From: Acidobacteriota bacterium
Lineage (GTDB): Bacteria; Acidobacteriota; Terriglobia; Terriglobales; Acidobacteriaceae
Length of the DNA: 18,141 bases
Reading direction: 5' to 3'
Assembly (NCBI GenBank): GCA_021805265.1
Contig: JAJZFR010000181.1
Span: forward strand, 1 to 18,141
Shown here: in pieces, positions 1 through 7,474 of the stretch
How the letters are laid out: every line of letters begins with the position of its first letter
How positions within the stretch are numbered: the stretch's first letter is position 1
Program-made: the position numbers and the translations under genes
Notes under the pieces: generated by a model
What the model was told of the DNA's origin: nothing
What the model saw: the letters and a program-made list of their open reading frames with translations, nothing else
Database searches by the model: none

Positions 1-9
1 GTCCACGTG

Positions 10-33
10 TTTCCTTCTGGATTTCCTTCTGGA
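10..33. repeat. 12-bp perfect tandem duplication
   Basis: The 12-base unit TTTCCTTCTGGA occurs twice back to back (10-21 and 22-33). It lies in the 128 bases left of the receptor terminator, where no convincing gene is visible. It may be a simple slippage duplication, or part of a gene end or regulatory region that continues beyond the left edge. No function can be assigned. Confidence 0.6.
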
Positions 34-128
34 GTCGAACTGATATTCAGTTTAACAGGCGCCGAAGAAGAGCGTCGATCGAGAGAGATTCGAGTCTGGC
101 TTTTCTGGTCAACGCGCGAACTGGCAGG

Positions 129-162
129 AAAAGCAAAACGGGGTCCGGAATGGACCCCGTTT
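129..162 (-). terminator. Rho-independent terminator of the TonB-dependent receptor gene
   Basis: A perfect 11-bp stem (136-146 paired with 152-162, arm AAACGGGGTCC) closes a 5-base loop at 147-151. Read on the minus strand, the hairpin begins 23 bases after the receptor stop codon and is followed by an interrupted T-tract (TTTTGCTTTTCC, complement of 129-138; its first bases overlap the stem). GC-rich stem, short loop and T-rich tail are the classical intrinsic terminator layout. Confidence 0.85.
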
Positions 163-185
163 CAAGGATGGATTCCGCGCCGGTT

Positions 186-3100
186 TTAGAAGTTGGCGTG
201 AAGTCCCATGGTGACCGCCCGATTGCCGCCGATGGTGCCGGTGACGGACCCGAAGTTGGCCGCATTGTTCGGGCAGCCTTGCGTTCCGGAAATCGCATAG
301 GCTGAGACGCAGGTGCCCGTGCCGACCGGGATCGTCAAAGGAAGCTGCGTTTGCTTGCCGGAACCGCTCGAGTACGGCAACTGATCCAGGTTGGCCAGCG
401 CCGACTGCTGATCCACCGAAGACGGGCTGGTGACAATCTGACCGTAGTTGATGAAGACGCTGCCAGGGGTGCAGTTCAGGAAGTTGTTGATCGACTGCGT
501 GGTTGCGCTGTTCGAGCAGGCGTAGTTCTGACGAATCTGCGCCTGGTCCTGGGGAATGTCCTGGCTGGTGGTGTTGGTGACGTTGAAGATGTTGAAGTCG
601 TACTGGAGAGCCAGTTTGCTGCCCACGCGGATGTTCTTGCGGAAGGAAATATCCAGCCGCTTCTGAAGAGCCTGGCGGAAGATGTTGCGCTGGCCCTGGT
701 TGAAGGCGGTTTCGTAAATATCCTGCGGATCGTTGCCCGTTGAAACCGGTACGCCCATCTGTCCTGGCTGCACGTAGTTGATGGCGATCTGCGAGGGATC
801 GATGGTGGGGATGTAGCTGCCGCCGGAGCCGCGAACAATACCGGAGTTGCCGGTGAGCGCGCGCTTGGGATGGGTCGGATCCTTGATGCCGAGGATCGGG
901 TTCAACAGGGTTGGGAAGTTGCCGAAGTTGACGCTGGCGACGGCACCGTAGAACTCATAGAGAGAGTACGGCTCGCCGCTCTGGATCACCCCGGTTCCGC
1001 TGATGTGCCAGTCGTTCGAGAAGTATGACAGCAGCGAATGCGCTTTGGCGGGATTGGGCAGGTCGTAGAGGAAGTTGCCCGAGAACACATGGGTGCGGTC
1101 AAAGTCGGACGAAGCCCAGGAGTTGCGCAGGTGGTTGGGGTCGTTGCCTGTGAAGAACAGGCCAATGTCGCTCTGCTCGTCGAGCGAGTGGCTCCAGGTA
1201 TAGCTGCCGCTGGCGAGGAAGTGATGCGAGAGCCGCTTCTCCACGTGCGCTTCCAGAGCGTCGTAAGCGGAGACGCCAGCCGCCTTGAAGTTGGCTGCGT
1301 TGGGGCTGTAGCCGACGTACGGCGCGCGGAAGTCCGTGTTGCCGCCGTCCAGAGTGTTCCAAGGCTCACCGGCAATCGGGTTGTAGTACTGGTAACCATT
1401 GGAATCGGTGAAGAGCGAGTACTGGTTCAGCACTTCGAAGCCGTAGGTCGCCGTTTCGCCCCAGATCGGGTTGTTGGGGGTTGCAATTCCCGGCTCGTTG
1501 AGCGGCAGCGGAATGACCGAGTGGCGACCGCGCGTACCGGTGTAGCCGATGGTGATGGCCAGATCGCTGCGTGGCTGCCACTGGATGTTCAAGGTGTAAT
1601 TGATCGAATACGGCAGCTTGTTGTTGCGGTCATACGCGCCAAAGTTGAGCGTAGGTGTGCAATCAAGATAGCCGGGAAAGGTCTGGTTGTCGATGCCGCC
1701 GCAGGCTTTGCCATACTGCGGATTGGAGGCCGGGCCAGTCATGATGTTCAACTGGTTCTGCAGCGCCTGCTTGACTGTGGCCGGGTTTGAGTTGGGCGGA
1801 ATGTAGCTCGAGACGGACAGACCCGTGCCGATCGGATTGGCAAGTGTGCCGCCATTGCCATTGGCGTAGCTGACCAGTGGTGCCGACTCGGTGACGCCGA
1901 AAGGACCGCCGATCGAGCCGCCCGCAGGCTGCGACAGATAGCTGAACAGCTCGCCGCGGTCGTAGTAGAAACCCGCGCCGCCGGAGACGACAAAGTTGCC
2001 GTGATCTCGCTTGGGCGACCAGGCGAAACCGACGCGCGGAGAAACGGCCCACTGCCGACCGGTGAGGGTTGAGTTGCTCACGCCGGGCGTGGGGAAGTAC
2101 TTGTTGTTGCCCGCGACTACGAAGCCGGCATTGGCTACGGTGAAGCCTGTCTGGGATGTGCCCGAGACGCTGTAGACGCTGGGATCGAAGTTGAACATGT
2201 TGCCGTACTTCTCGGTAAGCCCGCCGTGGTAGTCGTAGCGTCCGCCGAGGGTGATGCTCAGGTTCGAGGATGCCTGCCACTTGTCCTGGACATAGCCGGA
2301 GAGTTCGTTCGAGCGGTAGTAGCGATCAGCATTGTTGCGTCCGCTGTTGGGATCGATGCTTTCGATCACGCTCGAGGCATGCACCTGGCCCTGCAGGAAG
2401 CTGTCAAAACCGTTCACCTTGACCTGGGCAAAGCCGTTGCGGTTGTTTGTGATGTTCAACTGGGTATAGCTGTAACCGCCGCCCGCGACGATGGTGTGCT
2501 TGCCCAGAACGAAGATGACGTTGGTCGAAGGGTTGAGCCGATTCTGGTAGTAGCCCATATCCACAAACGCACTGGCTGGCCCGATGCTGGCGCTGGGCGA
2601 GTACTGGTTGCTGTCGCCAAAGTTGTTGATCACCAAGCCAGGCAGACCGGGAGCAAGACCCGACTGACCCGCCCCGATGCCAAAGTTGCCGCCAGGAGCC
2701 GTCTGGTTGAAGAAGGTGAACGAACCCATGCGCACGAAGCCCAAACGCTGCTCCCAGTTGATGCGCGGTCCGATCTGAATGGTATTGTCGATGGCCGCCA
2801 CCTGGGAACCGTTGTTCTGAGTGGTGGGAAAACCGCCGGTCTGGGAAAAGCCATAGGGACGGGTAACCGGGGCATTCTGGTAGAAGTACTTTGCCGAAAG
2901 TCGGTCGTTGGTACTGATGTCGTAATCGAGAGAAGCCGTAGCCTGGTCGGCGATCAGGCTTGCCGTGCCGATCAGGTCAACGTTGGGAACTCCGTATTGG
3001 TAGGTGGCGCTGGTTTGCGCCGAGGGGATCAGGTACTGTCCGTTGGACAACTTGGCATTCAGCAGCGCTGCGGCAATCGAGTTGATGTTGTTCGCTGCCG

Positions 3101-4298
3101 TGGAGCCGCCCCAGGTCGCGTCGGCAGCGGCAAGGCCGGCATTCGAGCGGTCATCCGTCAAACCGGAAGGCACGGTCATCTGGGAGATTCCGGTTGCGTT
3201 GTCGGCGTTCGAGCGATGTTGATAGGCAACAAAGAAATACAGCTTGTTCGTCTTCACCGGTCCGCCGAGCGTGAAGCCGGTGTCCCAGCGGCGCAGGAAC
3301 GGGTTCACCATGGACTGCGGAAAGACGCCGACGCCCTGCTGCGCCAACTGGTAGGCCTGGTTGAAGAAGTAGGGCGAGGCATTCAGGGCATTGTTGGCGT
3401 AGCTGCCGTAGACCTGGCCGTGAAACTGGTTGGTGCCGGTCGCGGTGTTGACGTCGATCTGCGCGCCGCTGGTTGCACCCTGCTGCGCGTCATACATCGA
3501 GGCGTTCACGCGCAACTCCTGCATGAACTCGGGCGGAGGCGACGGCAGGCTGTTGCCGTTCGAGCCATACACCGCCGTGCCCACCGAAAAGGAACCGCCC
3601 ACCGTCGGCGCGCTGCCGATATTGAAGTTGTAACGCTGGGAGGTGGAGCCACTCGAGCTTTTACCGTTGAAGAGGTTGGTCGAATCCACGCCATCGACCT
3701 GAAATGTGTTGGACGTGTCGCGCTGACCATTGGCCCAGATCGGCTGGTTGCCGAGGCCGGAGTTGGTGTCCAGATTGGAGAGCAACTCGGCGTTCACGCC
3801 CGGCGACAGGGTTGCCAACTGAGTAAAGCTGCCCGTGGCCAGGGGCGTTGCGTTGATCTGGGTCTTGTCCAGCGTGTAACCATTGGTCGTGTCGGTGGCG
3901 TTGAGCAGCGGGTTGGCAATCACCTCGACCGACTCGCTCGCCTGCCCGAGCTTGAGCGAGACATTCAACGTGGTTGAGCGAGCCTCCTGAATGGCTATGT
4001 TCGCCTCCTGTGTGGTCTCAAAGCCTGGAGAACTGACCGAGACCTGATAGTGGGCTACAGGAAGATTGAATATCTGAAAGAAGCCGCTGCTCTGCGTCTT
4101 TGCTGTGCGGCTGATGTTGATTTCAGGAGCTGAAATCGTCACGGTCGCGCCGGAGACAGAGGCACCCGAGGGATCGACCACCGTACCGTTGAGAGAGCCA
4201 AGAGTCTGCTGGGCCAGTGCCGGAAGAGTACTCAGTGCAAGGACGGTAAACAAAAACAGGCCGACACGGGTAAAACGCCTGCGAAAAGTTGTAGTCAT
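186..4298 (-). CDS. Large TonB-dependent receptor, Oar-like, with carboxypeptidase-regulatory-like N-terminal domain
   Basis: Predicted 1,370-residue outer-membrane receptor. A signal peptide (basic MTTTFRRRFTR, hydrophobic core, cleavage after ALA at about residue 29) precedes a carboxypeptidase-regulatory-like Ig-type domain at about 32-115 (GxVxDPSGA, 'SGFFQIFNLPVAHYQV'). A TonB plug region follows and then a long beta-barrel rich in Tyr, Asn and Gly. The last residue is Phe, as expected for BAM-inserted barrels. The ATG at 4298 was chosen over an in-frame start 63 bases upstream because GAGGAG (4302-4307) sits just before it and the signal peptide starts there. Such receptors are numerous in Acidobacteriota and import large or scarce ligands (glycans, siderophores) using TonB energy, but the ligand cannot be read from sequence. 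It is separated from the upstream gene by 346 bases and has its own terminator, so it is probably monocistronic. Confidence 0.9.
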   Translation of the reverse strand: MTTTFRRRFTRVGLFLFTVLALSTLPALAQQTLGSLNGTVVDPSGASVSGATVTISAPEINISRTAKTQSSGFFQIFNLPVAHYQVSVSSPGFETTQEANIAIQEARSTTLNVSLKLGQASESVEVIANPLLNATDTTNGYTLDKTQINATPLATGSFTQLATLSPGVNAELLSNLDTNSGLGNQPIWANGQRDTSNTFQVDGVDSTNLFNGKSSSGSTSQRYNFNIGSAPTVGGSFSVGTAVYGSNGNSLPSPPPEFMQELRVNASMYDAQQGATSGAQIDVNTATGTNQFHGQVYGSYANNALNASPYFFNQAYQLAQQGVGVFPQSMVNPFLRRWDTGFTLGGPVKTNKLYFFVAYQHRSNADNATGISQMTVPSGLTDDRSNAGLAAADATWGGSTAANNINSIAAALLNAKLSNGQYLIPSAQTSATYQYGVPNVDLIGTASLIADQATASLDYDISTNDRLSAKYFYQNAPVTRPYGFSQTGGFPTTQNNGSQVAAIDNTIQIGPRINWEQRLGFVRMGSFTFFNQTAPGGNFGIGAGQSGLAPGLPGLVINNFGDSNQYSPSASIGPASAFVDMGYYQNRLNPSTNVIFVLGKHTIVAGGGYSYTQLNITNNRNGFAQVKVNGFDSFLQGQVHASSVIESIDPNSGRNNADRYYRSNELSGYVQDKWQASSNLSITLGGRYDYHGGLTEKYGNMFNFDPSVYSVSGTSQTGFTVANAGFVVAGNNKYFPTPGVSNSTLTGRQWAVSPRVGFAWSPKRDHGNFVVSGGAGFYYDRGELFSYLSQPAGGSIGGPFGVTESAPLVSYANGNGGTLANPIGTGLSVSSYIPPNSNPATVKQALQNQLNIMTGPASNPQYGKACGGIDNQTFPGYLDCTPTLNFGAYDRNNKLPYSINYTLNIQWQPRSDLAITIGYTGTRGRHSVIPLPLNEPGIATPNNPIWGETATYGFEVLNQYSLFTDSNGYQYYNPIAGEPWNTLDGGNTDFRAPYVGYSPNAANFKAAGVSAYDALEAHVEKRLSHHFLASGSYTWSHSLDEQSDIGLFFTGNDPNHLRNSWASSDFDRTHVFSGNFLYDLPNPAKAHSLLSYFSNDWHISGTGVIQSGEPYSLYEFYGAVASVNFGNFPTLLNPILGIKDPTHPKRALTGNSGIVRGSGGSYIPTIDPSQIAINYVQPGQMGVPVSTGNDPQDIYETAFNQGQRNIFRQALQKRLDISFRKNIRVGSKLALQYDFNIFNVTNTTSQDIPQDQAQIRQNYACSNSATTQSINNFLNCTPGSVFINYGQIVTSPSSVDQQSALANLDQLPYSSGSGKQTQLPLTIPVGTGTCVSAYAISGTQGCPNNAANFGSVTGTIGGNRAVTMGLHANF

Positions 4299-4301
4299 AT
4301 T

Positions 4302-4307
4302 CTCCTC
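4302..4307 (-). promoter_or_regulatory. Shine-Dalgarno site of the receptor gene
   Basis: GAGGAG on the minus strand ends three bases before the ATG at 4298-4296. It is the reason for preferring this start over the longer in-frame reading that begins at 4361. Confidence 0.7.
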
Positions 4308-4383
4308 GAAAGTACTTCTTTTGAATCGTTTGCGGATGGAATACACGCTTGGCGCTGACACGCGCTCTGGTCATGGAATGGAT

Positions 4384-4399
4384 TGTCTCGGGGGAGACA
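4384..4399 (-). promoter_or_regulatory. 6-bp hairpin in receptor leader region
   Basis: TGTCTC and GAGACA flank a four-base centre (GGGG on plus, CCCC on minus), giving a tight stem-loop about 85 bases upstream of the receptor start. It could be a leader RNA hairpin or a protein site. There is no T-tract, so it is not an obvious terminator. Confidence 0.35.
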
Positions 4400-4419
4400 G
4401 GTCTGCAGTTCGAACGAGT

Positions 4420-4443
4420 GCTGTGTCTATTGATTAACACAGC
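4420..4443. promoter_or_regulatory. Candidate operator: 7-bp inverted repeat with 10-base AT-rich spacer
   Basis: GCTGTGT at 4420-4426 and ACACAGC at 4437-4443 are perfect inverted repeats around a mostly A/T 10-base centre. Half-sites about 17 bases centre to centre suit a dimeric helix-turn-helix regulator. The layout (TGTGT-N10-ACACA) differs from the CRP/FNR spacing (TGTGA-N6-TCACA), so no regulator is named. It lies about 122 bases upstream of the receptor start. Confidence 0.4.
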
Positions 4444-4467
4444 TACGAGAGCAGGGAGGAATAAAAA

Positions 4468-4481
4468 TTGGAAAATTCCAA
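4468..4481. promoter_or_regulatory. Short inverted repeat upstream of receptor gene
   Basis: TTGGAA and TTCCAA are separated by two bases (AA on plus) inside an AT-rich patch about 170 bases upstream of the receptor start. It may be a second operator half of the receptor promoter or part of the promoter itself. The short arms make chance occurrence possible. Confidence 0.25.
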
Positions 4482-4584
4482 ACTGTCGCAATCTGCAAAA
4501 ACGGGGAATTGTGAGGAAATTGCAGGTAAAGTCTGTAGTCAGTGTACGGCGCACAGTGGACGCCTGGTTCACAATACGATATTC

Positions 4585-4617
4585 GGGAGGCTTCCCCACG
4601 GATGGCAAAAGCCCCCC
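4585..4617 (-). terminator. Possible weak terminator after the deoxyhypusine-synthase-like gene
   Basis: On the minus strand a 9-base arm (4617-4609) pairs with 4593-4585 with one G-U wobble, closing a 15-base loop, about 27 bases after the stop codon. No run of T follows, so if it acts it is not a canonical intrinsic terminator. It may instead stabilise the operon's 3' end. Confidence 0.3.
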
Positions 4618-4644
4618 TTTTGGAGTCATCAGGCCATCCCGCGA

Positions 4645-5613
4645 CTACCAGCCTAGAACGTAGGCGAAGATCAGCGGCGCGACGATGGTGGCGTCGGACT
4701 CGATGATGTACTTTGGAGTCTCCGCGCCGAGTTTGCCCCAGGTAATTTTTTCGTTGGGCACGGCGCCCGAATACGAGCCGTAGCTGGTGGTCGAGTCCGA
4801 GATTTGGCAAAAGTACGCCCACAACGGAACGTGGTCGCGCTGCAGGTCCTGGTGAAGCATGGGCACCACACAGATGGGAAAGTCGCCCGCGATGCCGCCC
4901 GCAATCTGGAAGAATCCGAGTGGCGTTTTTGCCGTCTCGCGGGTATAGAACTCGGCCAGTTCCATCATGTACTCGATGCCTGTGCGCACGGTGTGGACGT
5001 TTTTGACGTCGCCAGAGATGCAGTGCCCCGCGTACATGTTGCCCAGCGTGGAGTCTTCCCAGCCGGGAACGAACATGGGCAGATTCTTCTCCGCCGCAGC
5101 GAGCAGCCAGCTATTCTTCGGATCGATCTGGTAGGAATTTTTCAGTTCGCCGGAGAGCAGAATGCGATACATGAACTGGTGGGGAAAGAAATGCTCGCCC
5201 GCCTGATCGGCCCGCATCCACTCCTTCAGTACGACGGCCTCGATGCGACGCATGGCCTCCATCTCGGGGATGCAGGTATCGGTGACGCGATTCATGTGTC
5301 GGTCGAGCAGTTTCTGTTCGTCTTCGGGTGTCAGGTCGCGATAGTTTGGTACGCGTTCGTAGAAGTCGTGCGCCACCAGATTGAACACGTCTTCCTCGAG
5401 ATTGGCGCCGGTGCAGGTAATGGCGTGGACCTTGTCCTGGCGAATCATCTCGGCCAGCGACAGGCCAAGTTCTGCGGTGCTCATGGCTCCGCCCATGGTG
5501 AGGAACATCCTGCCCCCGGAGGAGAGCAGGTGAACGTAGCCTTCGGCAGCGTCGATCAGCGACGCGGCATTGAAATGGCGGTAGTGATGCTTGAGAAATT
5601 CTTTTACAGACAC
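4645..5613 (-). CDS. Deoxyhypusine-synthase-like protein (bacterial DHS homologue, probable polyamine-modifying enzyme)
   Basis: 322 residues from a GTG start chosen because AGGAG (5622-5626) lies 8 bases upstream; the open frame runs further but only as a shadow of the preceding genes. Family motifs are clear: 'TCTGANLEEDVFNL' (NAD-binding region, near residue 80), 'DSTLGNMYAGH' and 'SGAVPNEKITWGKL' near the end. The lysine of WGK (K294) matches the catalytic lysine that carries the enzyme-butylimine intermediate in deoxyhypusine synthase, and H254 is a plausible equivalent of the general-base histidine. Eukaryotic and archaeal enzymes modify eIF5A, which bacteria lack. Some bacterial homologues instead make homospermidine or guanidino-polyamines from putrescine, spermidine or agmatine, so a free polyamine product is the likely role here. 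It is the last gene of the run, 35 bases after pnuC. Confidence 0.88.
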   Translation of the reverse strand: MSVKEFLKHHYRHFNAASLIDAAEGYVHLLSSGGRMFLTMGGAMSTAELGLSLAEMIRQDKVHAITCTGANLEEDVFNLVAHDFYERVPNYRDLTPEDEQKLLDRHMNRVTDTCIPEMEAMRRIEAVVLKEWMRADQAGEHFFPHQFMYRILLSGELKNSYQIDPKNSWLLAAAEKNLPMFVPGWEDSTLGNMYAGHCISGDVKNVHTVRTGIEYMMELAEFYTRETAKTPLGFFQIAGGIAGDFPICVVPMLHQDLQRDHVPLWAYFCQISDSTTSYGSYSGAVPNEKITWGKLGAETPKYIIESDATIVAPLIFAYVLGW

Positions 5614-5621
5614 GGGCGAAA

Positions 5622-5626
5622 CTCCT
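5622..5626 (-). promoter_or_regulatory. Shine-Dalgarno site fixing a GTG start
   Basis: AGGAG on the minus strand, 8 bases before the GTG at 5613-5611. It decides the start of the deoxyhypusine-synthase-like gene; no ATG fits the conserved N-terminus. Confidence 0.7.
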
Positions 5627-5648
5627 GAAAAGTGGGATGACTCTTCGA

Positions 5649-6239
5649 TTATCCCAGAGTTTCTTCCTGTGCCGCGAGAACTCGCCTCCAGTCGCGCAGT
5701 CCGAAGACCGCCATGACGACAAAGATCGCCGAGAGGATCGCTGTAACATACGCGTGCTTCCAGGAGTACTCGACAATGTAGACCAGATCGACGGCGATCC
5801 AGAGGGTCCAGTTCGCGATGTACTGCCGGGCCTCCCAGAATGTCCCCACCAGGCTGAACGCGGTGAGCGCGGCGTCCAGCCACGGCAAAGTAGCATCGGT
5901 GAAGTGAACCATGAACGTGCCCAGCGCGATGGTCAAGGCAATGCCGGCGAGAATACTCAACCATGCCTCGCGCGGACGCATACGGAGCACGACGACCGAT
6001 CCTTCCTGACGAATGCCGCTTTGCCAGTGAAGCCATCCATACACGCCGCACAGGGCAAAGACAATCTGCAGGAGCAAGTCGGAGTAGAGATGCAGCTCGC
6101 GAAAAAACTCGGCGTAAAGCAGGCTGGCAACAATGGTAACCGGCCAGGCGAGAAGCAGCCGGCGCATGGAAAGCCAGACGCTCCACAGGCTGAGCAGAGC
6201 GGAGACAAGTTCGAGCGGCGATAGCCCAAGCCAACTCAT
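5649..6239 (-). CDS. pnuC: PnuC-family vitamin transporter (nicotinamide riboside likely)
   Basis: 196-residue inner-membrane protein with about seven hydrophobic segments, somewhat shorter than E. coli PnuC. Diagnostic motifs: 'LYSDLLLQIVFALCGVYGWLHW' region (about 51-72) and 'ARQYIANWTLWIAVDLVYI' region (about 137-155), matching the RKYxENWxLWxxxN segment of known nicotinamide riboside PnuC proteins. These carriers work by facilitated diffusion; uptake is made net by phosphorylation inside the cell. The ATG overlaps the stop of the upstream kinase gene (ATGA, 6239-6236), and a strong AAAGGAG lies just upstream, so the two are probably translated together. Relatives transport thiamine (PnuT), riboflavin (PnuX) or deoxynucleosides, so substrate is inferred, not shown. 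Confidence 0.88.
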   Translation of the reverse strand: MSWLGLSPLELVSALLSLWSVWLSMRRLLLAWPVTIVASLLYAEFFRELHLYSDLLLQIVFALCGVYGWLHWQSGIRQEGSVVVLRMRPREAWLSILAGIALTIALGTFMVHFTDATLPWLDAALTAFSLVGTFWEARQYIANWTLWIAVDLVYIVEYSWKHAYVTAILSAIFVVMAVFGLRDWRRVLAAQEETLG

Positions 6240-7474
6240 GGAATCTCCTTTCGGGGTGCCGGTTCGTCGGCCGCCCAGGACTCCAGAAAATGCAACACGG
6301 CGCGTCCCTCTGGAGAATCGAACCAGCGAAGATGGCCGAGAAAATAACCCTCCCAGGCAATCTCGGCACGCTCTTCGTCTTCGAGAACGGTGAGGAAATA
6401 ATCGGCTTCGGAAAGTGCGAATTCACAGTGGACGATCGGAAGCATCGCCGCAAGCGCATGGCGCTGGATCGAGGTGAGCCGCAGCCGCTCCTGATAGCCC
6501 TGGAGCAGCGCCACAACCTGATCGAGATGAACCGGGATATTTTCCCGCGCGTCAAGTCGAAGCCACTCGATCGCGCTCCGCTCAATGGCAGTAGCTAGAT
6601 CGTGGACGGCACAGGTTTTGTCAGCGAGTCCGAAGTCAATGACTGCGGTCGCCTGAGCCGTGGCGTCGTCGTCCGACCAGATGAGGTTCGAGCCGTGCCA
6701 GTCGTTGTGCGTCCAGAGCGGCGCGAGCGCTTCCCGACAAGGCTGCAAGCGCCGATGCCAGGGCAGAAACATCCGCTCGAAAGCAGGCGCTGATTTTTTC
6801 CCTCCGAGCCATGCTTCGAGTGGCGGACGCGCGGCAAGAAACTGTCGGAATGTGGCGACGGGATCGAGGCTGGCGATGAGCGAAAAACCGGAGAGGAGCG
6901 GAGCCTGTTTTCTGCTCGGTCCGTTGAAGTTTTTCGCTGCTTTGTGTAGCTCCGCCAGAGCGCTGCCCGCCGCCTGTGCGTGTTCAACGGAGAAATAGGG
7001 CGTCCACGAGAGCGCATCTTCGTATCGATCAAGCCCGTCCGCGCAGGGATGTACTTCATAAGTCCAGTTGCCGATCATGATTGCGGTATGCCCGTCGCGC
7101 GCTGCATAGGGAGCGCGAACCAGAGATGTTCGCTTCGCCAGATGAATGAGGAATCTATGCTCTTCCTCGAGCGTGGCCTGTGTGCGTACCGAGCGGGCGT
7201 GACGCTTGACGAAGAGTTCGCCTGAGCCGGTTGCGACCCGGCTGGCTGCGGAAAAGGGTCGAGGGCTGGTGGAGAGAAGCTGCGTTGCCGAGCCCACACA
7301 ATCATAACCATCCAGAAGCTCGTTAACCTCACTCAGCGTGAGAGCAGCCCAGTCCGGAGCAACCAGCGCGCCGTCGAGACCGTGCACTTTGTGTGACGAC
7401 GTAGAAATCTCCAGGCTCCTTCGCGTACTACGAGAATCGCATCCCGCTGGCGGCGCTGTGACGTTGTTCGACAT
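6236..7474 (-). CDS. Aminoglycoside-phosphotransferase-fold small-molecule kinase
   Basis: 412 residues with the APH/choline-kinase fold. Visible elements: a possible ATP-anchoring lysine in 'LFVKRHA' (K90), a glutamate-rich helix 'LEEEHRFL' (about 102-109), the catalytic loop HNDWHGSN (256-263, base D258 and metal ligand N263) and the metal-binding VIDFG (278-282, D280). All catalytic residues are present, so it should be active. The substrate is not readable from these motifs. Its stop overlaps the pnuC start, so a kinase that traps the vitamin brought in by PnuC (nicotinamide riboside, or thiamine as in ThiK-type kinases) is a reasonable inference. The start codon directly follows the stop of the upstream gene (TGAATG) without a visible Shine-Dalgarno site, so translation probably depends on reinitiation. 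Roughly the first 40 residues are poorly structured and the true start could be later. Confidence 0.8.
   Translation of the reverse strand: MSNNVTAPPAGCDSRSTRRSLEISTSSHKVHGLDGALVAPDWAALTLSEVNELLDGYDCVGSATQLLSTSPRPFSAASRVATGSGELFVKRHARSVRTQATLEEEHRFLIHLAKRTSLVRAPYAARDGHTAIMIGNWTYEVHPCADGLDRYEDALSWTPYFSVEHAQAAGSALAELHKAAKNFNGPSRKQAPLLSGFSLIASLDPVATFRQFLAARPPLEAWLGGKKSAPAFERMFLPWHRRLQPCREALAPLWTHNDWHGSNLIWSDDDATAQATAVIDFGLADKTCAVHDLATAIERSAIEWLRLDARENIPVHLDQVVALLQGYQERLRLTSIQRHALAAMLPIVHCEFALSEADYFLTVLEDEERAEIAWEGYFLGHLRWFDSPEGRAVLHFLESWAADEPAPRKEIP

Larger units (their letters stand above)
4299..4644. other. 346-base intergenic region upstream of the receptor gene
   Basis: No convincing coding sequence lies here on either strand; the open frames crossing it show no recognisable protein and lack good ribosome-binding sites. 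It holds the receptor Shine-Dalgarno site, three inverted repeats (4384-4399, 4420-4443, 4468-4481) and a hairpin after the deoxyhypusine-synthase-like gene (4585-4617). It is locally more AT-rich (for example 4461-4485) than the flanking genes, consistent with a promoter region for the receptor. I could not pick a confident -35/-10 pair. Confidence 0.6.

Noticed and set aside
2226..3977. 583-codon open frame on the plus strand, antisense to the receptor gene
   Set aside because: It is composed of low-information, Val/Gly/Arg-rich sequence typical of the reverse complement of GC-rich coding DNA, with no domain; the minus-strand receptor explains the region.
4645..5613. True deoxyhypusine synthase acting on eIF5A
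   Set aside because: All neighbours are bacterial and the cell makes lipid A; bacteria lack eIF5A, so the name is kept only as a family label.
6236..6260. NAD or TPP riboswitch before pnuC
   Set aside because: pnuC overlaps the kinase stop codon and its upstream sequence is kinase coding DNA; there is no room for an aptamer, and none was recognised before the operon.
5614..6585. Long N-terminal extension of the deoxyhypusine-synthase-like frame
   Set aside because: The extension is an Arg/Ser/Ala-rich shadow of pnuC and the kinase gene; a good Shine-Dalgarno site and the family N-terminus support GTG at 5613.
6236..7474. Aminoglycoside resistance gene
   Set aside because: Only the general kinase-fold motifs match; coupling to pnuC and ordinary chromosomal context favour a metabolic kinase.
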